A stretch of 10,122 bases of DNA. Source: Lachnospiraceae bacterium UBA4292. Its GTDB lineage: Bacteria > Bacillota > Clostridia > Lachnospirales > Lachnospiraceae. The stretch is taken from the NCBI GenBank assembly GCA_002395865.1, contig DGVE01000126.1, positions 1-10,122 of the forward strand, in the 5' to 3' direction. Made by a program: the position numbers and the translations under genes. Each line of letters opens with the position of its first letter. Within the stretch, counting starts at the first letter, position 1. Of the stretch, positions 1-7,256 are shown in pieces. The notes beneath the pieces are model-generated. The model was given only the letters and a program-made list of their open reading frames with translations, searched no databases and was not told the DNA's origin.

Positions 1-1447
1 TCTTGCGGATGGTCTCCTTGTAGGCGATCCTCGGCTTCATGAGCTCGATACCTGTCTTATATCTGGTCTCAAGCTTGCCTGCTACCACGTCGAGGTGCTG
101 GTCGCCCATGCCGTAGAGAAGTATCTGACGGTTCTCGGGATCGTTTACGACCTTGAGTGTGAGGTCCTCCTCGCACATCTTGGCAAGACCCGAAGCCACC
201 TTGTCTTCATCCGCCTTGTTCTTAGCCTTGTATGCCTTGTAGGTATAGGGCGTGGGCATGACGGGCGCGGGGTAGACGACCGATGCGCCCTTAAGCGCAA
301 GTGTATCAAATGTGGAAGCGTTCGTTTTCGTGAGTGCTCCGATGTCGCCCGCGTTCAGTTCGCTGACCTCTATGGCATCCTCGCCCCTCATGACGTAGAT
401 CTTACCGGTCTTCTCGGGAGCGTCCTTGGTGACGTTGTAAATGGGTGTGTCGGCCGTAAGCTTTCCTGAAATGACCTTGATGAATGAATACTTGCCGATG
501 AAGGGATCCATAAGTGTCTTGAACACCTTCGCGCTGAAGTATCTGTCATTGTCGTATGTGACCTGAATGAGCTCGCCGTTTGTCATATCCTTGGCCTTCT
601 CGGTCCTGTTCTTGGGCGAAGGGAAATACTTCGCGATGGCCAGAAGGAGCATCTTCATACCCTGTGCAGCCAGACCCGAACCGATGAGCACGGGAACGAT
701 GGTGCCGTCCATGACATTGGCGCGAAGAGCCTCTGATACCTCCTCGTATGTGAACTCATCGCCCGAGAAGTATCTGTCCATGAACTCCTCGCTGGTCTCG
801 GCTACGGCCTCCATGAGAGACTCGCGGCTGGCCTCGAGATGCTTCTCGAGATAATCCGGGATGTCGCACTCCTCGTAATTATATCCGTCAGTAAAGCGAC
901 GGCCCTTCATCTTAACCACATTAACGAATCCGACAAACTTCTCGTTCTCTCTCATCGGGATGTGGAAGGGAGCGATCTTACGTCCGAACTTCTCCGCAAG
1001 AGCCGTGTGGATCTTTCTGAAGGAAGCCTTGTCATCGTCCATACCGGTCACGAAGAACATCCTCGGAAGCTGGTGCTTCTCGCAAAGCTCCCATGCCTTT
1101 ATCGTACCGGCCTCGATGCCTGCCTTACCGCTGATCACGATAACAGCGGCGCCCGCAGCGCTTATAGCCTCCTCTACCTCGCCGACATAATCGAATGCGC
1201 CGGGGGTGTCAAGGAAATTGACCTTTATATCCTCATACTCTATCGGAACGATAGTTGTCCCGAGTGAGCACAGTCTCTTCTGCTCTTCCTTATCGAAATC
1301 GCTGATAGTGTTGCCGTCCTCCACGCGGCCCTGTCTGCTAATCACGCCGGTGACATACGCCATCGCCTCGGTGAGCGTGGTCTTTCCGCATCCCGCATGT
1401 CCGAGTAAAACGACGTTCCTGACTTTGTCAGATTCATAAACTTTCAT
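1..1447 (-). CDS. Elongation factor G-like GTPase, 3' end cut by the window edge
   Basis: This is a translation-factor GTPase related to EF-G but of the EF-G-like paralogue type, not the main fusA product. The N-terminal G domain has a P-loop GHAGCGKTT at residues 16-24 and a switch II DTPG at 80-83. A conserved EF-G body follows, up to residue 482, ending in MKPRIAYKETIRK at the domain III/IV boundary. Domain IV and the C-terminus lie outside the window; a full protein would be near 690 residues. Several GTPase signatures are degenerate: the NKxD guanine motif reads TGMD (134-137), the switch II His after DTPG is Ala84, and the SA-type G5 motif reads GSG. The ATG at 1447 has an AAGG ribosome site 8 bases upstream. 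It has its own promoter and a structured leader and is separated from the metal operon by a terminator. EF-G-like paralogues have no settled role; canonical translocation is unlikely. Family certain, function unknown. Confidence 0.93.
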   Translation of the reverse strand, partial: MKVYESDKVRNVVLLGHAGCGKTTLTEAMAYVTGVISRQGRVEDGNTISDFDKEEQKRLCSLGTTIVPIEYEDIKVNFLDTPGAFDYVGEVEEAISAAGAAVIVISGKAGIEAGTIKAWELCEKHQLPRMFFVTGMDDDKASFRKIHTALAEKFGRKIAPFHIPMRENEKFVGFVNVVKMKGRRFTDGYNYEECDIPDYLEKHLEASRESLMEAVAETSEEFMDRYFSGDEFTYEEVSEALRANVMDGTIVPVLIGSGLAAQGMKMLLLAIAKYFPSPKNRTEKAKDMTNGELIQVTYDNDRYFSAKVFKTLMDPFIGKYSFIKVISGKLTADTPIYNVTKDAPEKTGKIYVMRGEDAIEVSELNAGDIGALTKTNASTFDTLALKGASVVYPAPVMPTPYTYKAYKAKNKADEDKVASGLAKMCEEDLTLKVVNDPENRQILLYGMGDQHLDVVAGKLETRYKTGIELMKPRIAYKETIRK

Positions 1448-1462
1448 ACTGTTTACCTTACC

Positions 1463-1581
1463 GCAGGCATGTTGCGCATCGGTGACGTGCCTGCCGCGGC
1501 ACCGATGAAAGCTTACTCACAAGCTTTAAACGATAGTTTCATTTGCAGAACCGGTCTGCCATACGTTCACGAAAACTATCG
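1463..1581 (-). promoter_or_regulatory. Structured 5' leader of the EF-G-like gene, with possible H-type pseudoknot
   Basis: The leader contains nested and interlocking inverted repeats, read here on the minus strand. An outer stem pairs 1573-1581 with 1531-1539 (9 bp) and encloses a hairpin of 1555-1559 with 1545-1549. A hairpin pairs AAAGCTT (1527-1521) with AAGCTTT (1514-1508) around a 6-base loop. Then CATCGGTG (1507-1500) pairs with CACCGATG (1484-1477), while GCAGGCA (1494-1488) pairs with TGCCTGC (1469-1463). The last two helices interlock in the order expected of an H-type pseudoknot, with loops of 5, 3 and 7 bases; otherwise they are alternative hairpins. The last arm ends 3 bases before the AAGG ribosome site (1459-1456), so folding could control translation. 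I do not recognise a known riboswitch class. Pairing is seen directly; function is inferred. Confidence 0.5.
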
Positions 1582-1584
1582 GTA

Positions 1585-1613
1585 ATTCTACAATATTTTC
1601 GGAGAAAAAACAA
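1585..1613 (-). promoter_or_regulatory. Probable sigma-A promoter of the EF-G-like gene
   Basis: On the minus strand a -35 box TTGTTT (1613-1608) is followed after exactly 17 bases by a -10 box TAGAAT (1590-1585). The predicted start of transcription, about 1578, falls at the first arm of the structured leader, giving a leader of about 130 bases. The spacer and surroundings are A/T rich and lie just downstream of the preceding operon's terminator, where a new promoter is expected. Confidence 0.6.
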
Positions 1614-1657
1614 GCCTTTTAAGCATTTTAGACAAAAAAACTTTAACACAGCAATCC

Positions 1658-1701
1658 AAAAAAGAAAAAGCCGCAGCCATCCGTTTTCACGGACAGCTGC
1701 G
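1658..1701 (-). terminator. Intrinsic terminator closing the regulator-ABC-gpmA-ZIP operon
   Basis: The minus-strand transcript forms a 13-bp stem (1701-1689 with 1684-1672) capped by a GAAA tetraloop, followed by a G, a C, five T, a C and six T. Two of the pairs are G-U/U-G wobbles that would be C/A mismatches in plus-strand RNA, so the element is directional for the minus strand. It begins 6 bases after the stop codon of the ZIP-family gene. Confidence 0.92.
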
Positions 1702-1707
1702 ACTGTA

Positions 1708-2487
1708 TCAGCCAAGTGCCACATCCAGAGCCATCATAAGCGAAAAGCCCACCGCAAATGATATGACGCCTATATTCGAATGCTTTCCGGCGGACATCTC
1801 AGGTATTAGCTCCTCGACCACCACATACAGCATTGCCCCCGCGGCAAATGACAGAAGATACGGCATCGCAGGTACCACAAGCGCGGCAAGTATCACCGTC
1901 AGAGCGCCGAATACCGGCTCCACGGCGCCCGAGAGTACGCCGAGCCCGAATGAGGCTCTCTTGCTCTTTCCCTCCGCGTAAAGCGGCATAGAGATGATCG
2001 CGCCCTCCGGGAAGTTCTGAATGGCTATACCGAGTGCAAGCGCAAGCGCCCCACCGGCGGTGATGGTGCCCGAACCGTTTAAAAGTCCCGCGTATACCAC
2101 GCCGACAGCCATTCCCTCGGGTATATTGTGCAGCGTCACGGCCAGGACCAGCATGGCAGTCCTTGTCAGATGGCTCTTCGGACCCTCCACCTGCCCCGCT
2201 CTCCTGTGCAGATGCGGTATGACGTGATCCAGCAGCAGAAGGAAGAGTATACCCAGCCAGAAGCCGATAAAAGCAGGCAGGAACGCCATTCTGTCCATGG
2301 AAGCCGACTGCTCTATCGCGGGCACTATCAGGCTCCATATCGAAGCGGCGACCATTACGCCTGCGGCAAATCCGGTCAGCGCCCTCTGGATGTCGTTCTT
2401 CAGTTCATTTTTCATGAACAATACGCAGGCTGAGCCCGCTGCGGTGCCGATAAACGGTATCATCAGCCCCGATACGATCTCCCCCAT
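1708..2487 (-). CDS. ZIP-family divalent metal transporter
   Basis: This integral membrane protein of 259 residues belongs to the ZIP family (ZupT/GufA-like), which moves divalent metals such as zinc, iron or manganese into the cytoplasm. It has about eight hydrophobic segments. The first metal-site helix carries HNIPEG (His120 to Gly125) and the next carries NFPEG (158-162), the paired signature of the family's binuclear metal site. A VEELIPE motif (224-230) lies in a later helix. The cytoplasmic loop after the third helix has DHVIPHLH (87-94), a short His-rich stretch. The start ATG overlaps the gpmA stop in a TGATG arrangement, so translation is probably coupled to gpmA. The gene is last in the operon and is followed by a terminator. 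Metal identity cannot be read from sequence; the DtxR-type regulator heading the operon favours iron or manganese, but zinc is equally usual for the family. Confidence 0.92.
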   Translation of the reverse strand: MGEIVSGLMIPFIGTAAGSACVLFMKNELKNDIQRALTGFAAGVMVAASIWSLIVPAIEQSASMDRMAFLPAFIGFWLGILFLLLLDHVIPHLHRRAGQVEGPKSHLTRTAMLVLAVTLHNIPEGMAVGVVYAGLLNGSGTITAGGALALALGIAIQNFPEGAIISMPLYAEGKSKRASFGLGVLSGAVEPVFGALTVILAALVVPAMPYLLSFAAGAMLYVVVEELIPEMSAGKHSNIGVISFAVGFSLMMALDVALG

Positions 2488-3236
2488 CAGTTCGCCTTCC
2501 TGCCCTGGTTGGCGACTGCCTCCATCTTCTTCTTGAGAGCCTCCTGATCGCCGAGGTAGTACGATCTTATGACATTGAAATCGTCGTCGAATTCGTATAC
2601 GAGCGGTGTCGCGGTCGGAATATTTACGCCTATGATGGTATCGTTGTCCAGCTTGTCGAAATACTTAACCAGCGCGCGGAGTGAATTGCCGTGAGCGGCT
2701 ATGATGACTCTCTTGCCCGAGAGCATATCCTTCTTTATCACGTCCTCGAAGTAGGGAACGACGCGCTCTATTGTGGTCTCAAGGCTCTCATTGTCGGGAA
2801 GCAGCGCGGGGTCGACGCCTCTGTACATCTCCTGCTTTACGGCCGCTCTGGAATCATCGCGGTCAAGCGCCGGGGGCTCAACGTCGAAGGAACGCCTCCA
2901 GATCTTTACCTGGTCCTCCCCGTACTTTTCCGCGGTCTCGGACTTATTCAGTCCCTGCAGGCTTCCGTAGTGGCGCTCGTTGAGCTTCCACGACCTGACC
3001 ACGGGCAGCCATGCCCTGTCCATGGTATCCAGAATGTTGTTCAGCGTGTGTATCGCTCTCTTCAGGTATGAGGTGTAGCATACGTCAAAATCGAAGCCGT
3101 CCTCTGTCAGCAGCTTACCGGCAGTCTTTGCCTCCTCCATGCCTTTTTCGCTCAGCTCCACATCTGTCCAGCCGGTGAACCTGTTCTCCTTGTTCCACTC
3201 GCTCTCTCCGTGTCTTACCAGTACCAGTTTCATCAT
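2487..3236 (-). CDS. gpmA: 2,3-bisphosphoglycerate-dependent phosphoglycerate mutase
   Basis: This cytoplasmic glycolytic enzyme interconverts 3- and 2-phosphoglycerate through a phosphohistidine. Its 249 residues match the usual bacterial dPGM length. The catalytic signature [10 protein letters not shown] (residues 6-15) carries the phosphorylated His9. The family pattern LNERHYG supplies Glu87, and AAHGNS supplies the second catalytic His182. The FTGWTD segment (20-25) is also typical. An AAGGAGG ribosome site at 3246-3252 lies 9 bases before tandem ATG codons at 3236 and 3233; either could be used. The gene sits 27 bases after the second ABC gene and overlaps the ZIP gene by one base, so it is co-transcribed with metal genes, an unusual place for a glycolytic enzyme. 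This enzyme class is metal-independent, unlike the Mn-dependent GpmI type. Identification is secure; the reason for its location is inference. Confidence 0.96.
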   Translation of the reverse strand: MMKLVLVRHGESEWNKENRFTGWTDVELSEKGMEEAKTAGKLLTEDGFDFDVCYTSYLKRAIHTLNNILDTMDRAWLPVVRSWKLNERHYGSLQGLNKSETAEKYGEDQVKIWRRSFDVEPPALDRDDSRAAVKQEMYRGVDPALLPDNESLETTIERVVPYFEDVIKKDMLSGKRVIIAAHGNSLRALVKYFDKLDNDTIIGVNIPTATPLVYEFDDDFNVIRSYYLGDQEALKKKMEAVANQGRKAN

Positions 3237-3263
3237 TTTTCTTTTCCTCCTTATTTTCTGGAA

Positions 3264-5000
3264 TTACGCTATCTTCCAGCTTACTGCCTTCTCTCTACCC
3301 GAAACAAAGTTCCTGTAGATACCTTTTTCCTTCATAAGTTCCTCGTGCTTTCCCTTCTGCACGATCCTGCCCTTGTCGATCACAATTATCTGGTCCGCGT
3401 TTCTGACCGTCTTTAAGCGGTGCGCGATCATGATAATGGTCTTCTCCCTCGTCAGGTTCTCTATCGCCTCCGTAAGTTCCTTCTCGTTCTCGGGGTCCAC
3501 ATTTGCGGTCGCCTCGTCGAGTATTATCACCGGAGCGTCCTTCATTATCGCTCTGGCAATGGCTATCCTCTGCTTTTCGCCGCCCGATAGCGTCGCTCCG
3601 CCCTCGCCTACCACCGTCTCATAGCCTTCCGGCAGAGCCATTATGAATTCATGACATCTCGCTCTTTTAGCCGCCGCGATGACCTCCTCCATGGAAGCCT
3701 CCGGCCTGCCGAACCTTATATTGTTCGCGATCGTATCCTCGAAAAGGTATACCTTCTGGAACACGAAGCTGAAGTTCTCCATGAGCGAGTCGAAGCTGTA
3801 ATCCTTCACATTCCTTTTGCCGAGAGTTACACTGCCTTCCTGCACATCCCAGAAACGCGCTATAAGGGCGGTAATGGTCGTCTTGCCTCCGCCTGAAGGG
3901 CCCACAATAGCAGTCGTTGTCTTCTCCTTTATATCCAGTGTCACATCATCTATGATCTTTCTGTTCTCGTAGGCGAAGCTTACATGCTCCATATGTATGT
4001 CCCGGTTTTCGGGACTTATCTCCTCGCCGTTTATATCCATCTGCGGTGTAGCGAGTATCTCATTTGCAAGGTCGACTCCCCTGCCTATCACCTTCAGGAG
4101 TGCTGTATAGATGCCCGCCGAATCCAGTGATTCGAATACCATGAAGGAGCACATGAGCATCGTTATGAGATAATTCAGCTCCATACTTCCCGAGAAATAA
4201 AAGCCGAGAGATGCCGCAGATATCGCTACACCCGCCAGCTTGCAGATAAGCATCTGAACGCCCACGGCCGGTATAGCTGTAGTCTCCGCCTTTATGTCCG
4301 CGTTCTTCTTTCGTTCCACGCTGCGCGCGACTCTCGAGCCCGTTTGTCTGTGGATGTTGTAGTTTCTGATCTCAGCTATTCCCTGAATAAACTCGAGTAT
4401 CACACCGACCATCTCGCGGTCGGCCTCTATCTTCTCGTCGGCCACTATCGCGATCTTTTTGTTCGTCACGGTGTTCACCAGAAGAAATACTCCGATGCAC
4501 GCAAGACAAATGAGTCCGATGCGCCAGTCGAATACAAACATTCCCACGGCGATCACGGCTGTGGTTATACCGCCCTGAAGCACCATCATTACCGCGCGTG
4601 TGGCGATATCACTCATCTGCTCTAAGGTGTTAGTTGTGACCGATGTGATGTGGCCGAGGCTGTTGTCGTTGAAATACCCCATGGGCAGATACCTGAGATG
4701 CTCGCCTATCTCTATCCTCTTCTGAGCGCAGGTGTCATAGCCCGCCTCGGTCTGAAGCATCTGTGAAAACCGGTTCACGACCATCCTTCCGATGGTTCCG
4801 AGAAGCATGAAGCCTATCACAGCCGCAAATGTCTCTGTGTCGATCTTATCGTTAAGGACAGCGGTTATCGCGAAGAATGCCGCCGGGATCTTCATTGCCC
4901 CGAACAGCGCATCCAGAACTCCGAGCGCCACAGCCGCATAGAATTTGTCCCTGTTCTTCTTACTGCAGAAGTCGAAGAACTTTTTCAGCATTTCAATCAT
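3264..5000 (-). CDS. ABC exporter-fold half-transporter, second subunit
   Basis: This fused permease-ATPase of 578 residues has an N-terminal membrane domain of about six helices (roughly residues 20-300) and a C-terminal nucleotide-binding domain. The ATPase motifs are complete: Walker A GPSGGGKTT from residue 367, Q-loop Gln415, signature LSGGEKQ (471-477), Walker B VIILDE with Asp495-Glu496, and switch His527. The D-loop region reads DEATANVDPENE, a pattern I associate with siderophore-handling ABC proteins of the YbtPQ/IrtAB group. It presumably pairs with the preceding ABC protein as a heterodimer, and both ATP sites look intact. I place the start at 5000 because an AAGGAGG site (5013-5007) lies 6 bases before that ATG; an upstream in-frame ATG at 5018 would bury that site in the coding region. 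The start overlaps the previous stop by 8 bases. Substrate unknown; a metal complex is suggested by the neighbours, while peptide or drug export remains possible. Confidence 0.92.
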   Translation of the reverse strand: MIEMLKKFFDFCSKKNRDKFYAAVALGVLDALFGAMKIPAAFFAITAVLNDKIDTETFAAVIGFMLLGTIGRMVVNRFSQMLQTEAGYDTCAQKRIEIGEHLRYLPMGYFNDNSLGHITSVTTNTLEQMSDIATRAVMMVLQGGITTAVIAVGMFVFDWRIGLICLACIGVFLLVNTVTNKKIAIVADEKIEADREMVGVILEFIQGIAEIRNYNIHRQTGSRVARSVERKKNADIKAETTAIPAVGVQMLICKLAGVAISAASLGFYFSGSMELNYLITMLMCSFMVFESLDSAGIYTALLKVIGRGVDLANEILATPQMDINGEEISPENRDIHMEHVSFAYENRKIIDDVTLDIKEKTTTAIVGPSGGGKTTITALIARFWDVQEGSVTLGKRNVKDYSFDSLMENFSFVFQKVYLFEDTIANNIRFGRPEASMEEVIAAAKRARCHEFIMALPEGYETVVGEGGATLSGGEKQRIAIARAIMKDAPVIILDEATANVDPENEKELTEAIENLTREKTIIMIAHRLKTVRNADQIIVIDKGRIVQKGKHEELMKEKGIYRNFVSGREKAVSWKIA

Positions 5001-6753
5001 ATGCGGCCTCCTTTTCATCCGCCTCGTCTCTCACAGAGACGTGTGCATCCCACATGTTCCGATAAAGCACGCACTTTTCGAGAAGCTCCTCGTGCCTTCC
5101 AACCGCATTTACCATGCCGTCCTTTATCACATATATCCTGTCTGCAGTAGCGATCGTGGTCAGTCTGTGCGCTATAACGATGAGTGTCCTGCCTTTTACG
5201 AGTCTTGCGACGCTCTCCTGCACCAGTGCCTCATTCTCGGGATCGGTGTAGGCCGTGGCCTCGTCCATAATGACTATCGGAGCGTTCTTGAGCATTGCCC
5301 TGGCTATGCATAAGCGCTGTCTCTCTCCGCCTGACAGATGTCCTCCGGCGCCGCCGACCCTTGTGTCATAGCCGTGCTCAAGTCCCATGATAAAATCATG
5401 GCAGCCTGTCGCCTTCGCGGCATTTATGACCTCCTCATCGGTCGCCCCCGCCCTTCCGAGGCGTATGTTCTCCATGACCGACATGTCAAACAGATAGTTG
5501 TCCTGCGCTACATAGGCTATTTTGCTCATGTAGTAGTCAAGCGGCAGCTTCCTTATATCCACACCGCCGAGGGTTATATATCCCGCGTCCACATCCCATA
5601 ACGAATCTATCAGCCTTGCAATGGTGCTCTTGCCCGAACCGGAAGGACCGACTATCGCGATCACCTCGCCCTGCTTTATATCCATGCTGATACCGTGCAG
5701 GACCTCCTTGTCCTTATAGGTGAAGCGGACGTTTCTCAGGCTTATATTCGAACCAACAGGCTCCACGGTGATGCTCTGCGGCCTCTCCATATCCCTTCTC
5801 TCGAGTATCTCGGTGACCTCGCCGAATATGGTCTTCATCTTGGCGATATCGTCCGAATATGAAAAAGCTGTGAGCAGGGGGCCCATAAGCCCCGCCGAGA
5901 GGATTATACAGGTTATAAAACCGCTCGCCGAAAGACTTCCGGCGCGCACCAGAAGGAGTCCGACGGGAAGAACACCAAGAAACGTGGCGGGAGTAAACGC
6001 AAACACTCCTGCCTGCCACCAGATGCATTTTCTCATCCATCTTATAAAGCAGTCCGCGCCCTCTCTGGCCGCGTCCACGAACTTCTCGTATGAGCTTCCT
6101 GTCTTTCCGAAGGCCTTGATGACCTCTATACCGTTTATGTACTCGACTGCGGTATCGTTAAGGTATTTTGTCTTTTTAACCGTCAGTTCGAAATCCCCCT
6201 TGCTCTTGGCTATCATCACCGACGCGCACACTGCGCCTATCACCACGCTGATGAGATTCGCAAGTCCCATGCGCCAGTCAAGCACCAGAAGATAGATGAA
6301 CATGACCGCCGGAAGCAGCAGATTTGATGAAAATTCCGGTATGATATGCGCAAGCGTCGTCTCCATGGAATCCACGCGCTCAACTATTATATTCTTATAG
6401 CTTCCGCTGTTGTCATCAATCACCGACCCAAGCGGTATCTTTGAGAGCTTCTCGCACAGCTGTAACCTTATTCCTCCCAGCACGTTAAATGTCGCCACAT
6501 GTGACAGCGTGGTCGAAAGACTGTGAAGGACTACGCGTATCACCCAGAACAGTGCCATGAGCGCCACCCTTTTCACGTAGTAGACTGCGTCGTTATTGCC
6601 CTTTAACAGTGCTTCCACCATATCGGCTATCAGAAGATACGGTATAAATGAAGCCGCCACACCGAAGATGGCCAGTATCACGCTTCCGCTGTAGAAACTG
6701 CGCTTCCTCCCGGCAAACTCCATTATCCAGGATATCGTTCCTCTCTTCTTCAT
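4993..6753 (-). CDS. ABC exporter-fold half-transporter, first subunit
   Basis: This fused permease-ATPase has 586 residues. The membrane domain covers about residues 20-300, with hydrophobic segments near 22-45, 60-80, 143-182 and 247-298, and a conserved LDWRMGL between two of them. The ATPase domain has Walker A GPSGSGKST (369-377), Q-loop Gln417, signature LSGGERQ (473-479), Walker B IVIMDE with Asp497-Glu498, and switch His529. As in its partner, the region after Walker B reads DEATAYTDPENE. No extra N-terminal reductase domain is present, unlike mycobacterial IrtA. The start ATG overlaps the regulator's stop codon by four bases (ATGA), and the stop overlaps the partner's start by eight, so the three genes are very likely co-translated. 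The exporter fold does not prove export: YbtPQ and IrtAB use the same fold for import of iron-siderophore. Substrate is unknown; a metal complex is my preferred guess. Confidence 0.92.
   Translation of the reverse strand: MKKRGTISWIMEFAGRKRSFYSGSVILAIFGVAASFIPYLLIADMVEALLKGNNDAVYYVKRVALMALFWVIRVVLHSLSTTLSHVATFNVLGGIRLQLCEKLSKIPLGSVIDDNSGSYKNIIVERVDSMETTLAHIIPEFSSNLLLPAVMFIYLLVLDWRMGLANLISVVIGAVCASVMIAKSKGDFELTVKKTKYLNDTAVEYINGIEVIKAFGKTGSSYEKFVDAAREGADCFIRWMRKCIWWQAGVFAFTPATFLGVLPVGLLLVRAGSLSASGFITCIILSAGLMGPLLTAFSYSDDIAKMKTIFGEVTEILERRDMERPQSITVEPVGSNISLRNVRFTYKDKEVLHGISMDIKQGEVIAIVGPSGSGKSTIARLIDSLWDVDAGYITLGGVDIRKLPLDYYMSKIAYVAQDNYLFDMSVMENIRLGRAGATDEEVINAAKATGCHDFIMGLEHGYDTRVGGAGGHLSGGERQRLCIARAMLKNAPIVIMDEATAYTDPENEALVQESVARLVKGRTLIVIAHRLTTIATADRIYVIKDGMVNAVGRHEELLEKCVLYRNMWDAHVSVRDEADEKEAAYD
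5007..5013 (-). promoter_or_regulatory. Ribosome binding site that decides the second ABC gene's start
   Basis: A full AAGGAGG lies inside the last codons of the first ABC gene, 6 bases before the ATG at 5000. It supports that start over the in-frame ATG at 5018 and indicates translational coupling of the two subunits, in keeping with a heterodimer made in equal amounts. Confidence 0.75.
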
Positions 6754-7160
6754 ATTACGGTCGTCCCTCCATCTGCTCTTTCTTTCCCTTTATCTGTAAA
6801 TGAGCTCAGATAGTCGCTCAGGTGCTCATATGTCTCATCGCCTATGGCATGCTCCATAAGACACGCTTCCCTGTCCGCTGTGGTCTCGTTCACCCCCATG
6901 AGCCTGAGAAGCTTCGACAGAAGCAGATGTTTTTCATATATCTTTTCGGCTGCGGCGCTTCCCTCCTGCGTAAACAGTATGCAGCCGTCAGCGTCGAAAT
7001 AGACCATATTCTTTTTTCTGAGCCTCTTCATCGCATTACAGACGCTGGCCTTGGTGACACCCATTTCCGCGGCAATGTCGACCGACCTTACGGCGCCTTT
7101 CTTCTTCCGAAGGATCAATATGCTTTTCAGATAGTCCTCCGACGAACTGCTCTTGTCCAT
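6750..7160 (-). CDS. DtxR/MntR-family metal-dependent transcriptional regulator
   Basis: This 136-residue protein is a two-domain DtxR-family regulator without the C-terminal SH3-like domain, the same size class as MntR. Residues 26-56 form the winged-helix DNA-binding region (SVDIAAEMGVTKASV, then the recognition helix and wing). The dimerisation and metal-binding part follows. By eye alignment, the primary metal ligands are Asp9 (Asp8 in Bacillus MntR, Met10 in DtxR), His78, Cys100 (Cys102 in DtxR, Glu99 in MntR), Glu103 and His104. The MntR Glu11 position is Lys12. The site thus mixes MntR and DtxR features. A GGGGAGG ribosome site (7173-7167) stands 6 bases before the ATG. It heads the ABC-gpmA-ZIP operon and overlaps the first ABC gene by four bases. 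Expected behaviour is metal-activated repression of its own operon through the palindrome at 7194-7211. Family is clear; metal specificity (Fe or Mn) is open. Confidence 0.9.
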   Translation of the reverse strand: MDKSSSSEDYLKSILILRKKKGAVRSVDIAAEMGVTKASVCNAMKRLRKKNMVYFDADGCILFTQEGSAAAEKIYEKHLLLSKLLRLMGVNETTADREACLMEHAIGDETYEHLSDYLSSFTDKGKERADGGTTVI

Positions 7161-7193
7161 TCGAATCCTCCCCCGTACTATTCGGGCGTTCTT

Positions 7194-7211
7194 GGTTAGC
7201 TTTGGCTAACC
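7194..7211 (-). promoter_or_regulatory. Candidate metal-regulator operator palindrome
   Basis: The minus strand carries GGTTAGCCAAAGCTAACC, a perfect 7-bp inverted repeat around CAAA. The half-sites GGTTAG and CTAACC, with the preceding TAA, are those of the classical DtxR box, but they are separated by 6 bases rather than 1. It lies 33 bases before the regulator's ATG. A weak promoter can be proposed just upstream: TTGCTC (7247-7242), 17 bases, TTAATT (7224-7219), placing the transcription start on the palindrome. The same repeat could also fold as a short hairpin in the leader. Confidence 0.5.
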
Positions 7212-7225
7212 TTAGTTCAATTAAC

Positions 7226-7246
7226 TGCTCCGCATGAAGCGGAGCA
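7226..7246 (-). terminator. GC-rich hairpin after the P-type ATPase gene; weak terminator
   Basis: TGCTCCGC pairs with GCGGAGCA (8 bp) around a 5-base loop, 10 bases after the ATPase's tandem TGA-TAA stop codons. Only a poor T-rich tail (GTTAATTG) follows, so termination is probably incomplete. Alternatively it marks the end of the ATPase message while the regulator's promoter overlaps it. Stem is seen directly; role is inferred. Confidence 0.45.
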
Positions 7247-7256
7247 AACATGTTTA

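Noticed and set aside
1508..1527. AAAGCTT/AAGCTTT hairpin as a terminator
   Set aside because: No T-tract follows it in the minus-strand transcript, and it lies between a promoter and the EF-G-like gene; it is better seen as part of the structured leader.
1539..1724. Minus-strand open frame of 61 codons downstream of the ZIP gene
   Set aside because: It starts inside the ZIP coding region in another frame, runs through the terminator, T-tract and promoter, and has no ribosome site or recognisable family.
1543..1761. Plus-strand open frame of 72 codons across the intergenic region
   Set aside because: It crosses the minus-strand promoter and terminator and enters the ZIP gene antisense; its Lys-rich start is only the A-rich complement of the T-tract.
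5720..6295. Plus-strand open frame of 191 codons opposite the first ABC gene
   Set aside because: It lies wholly antisense to the membrane domain of an intact ABC protein and shows no family signature.
7036..7251. Minus-strand open frame of 71 codons starting before the regulator
   Set aside because: It reads the control region and the regulator in a different frame, has no ribosome site, and conflicts with the well-supported DtxR-type gene.
7246..7255. Palindrome AAACATGTTT as an operator
   Set aside because: A 10-base A/T-rich palindrome directly after the ATPase stop is too short and too common by chance, and it sits upstream of the better operator candidate.
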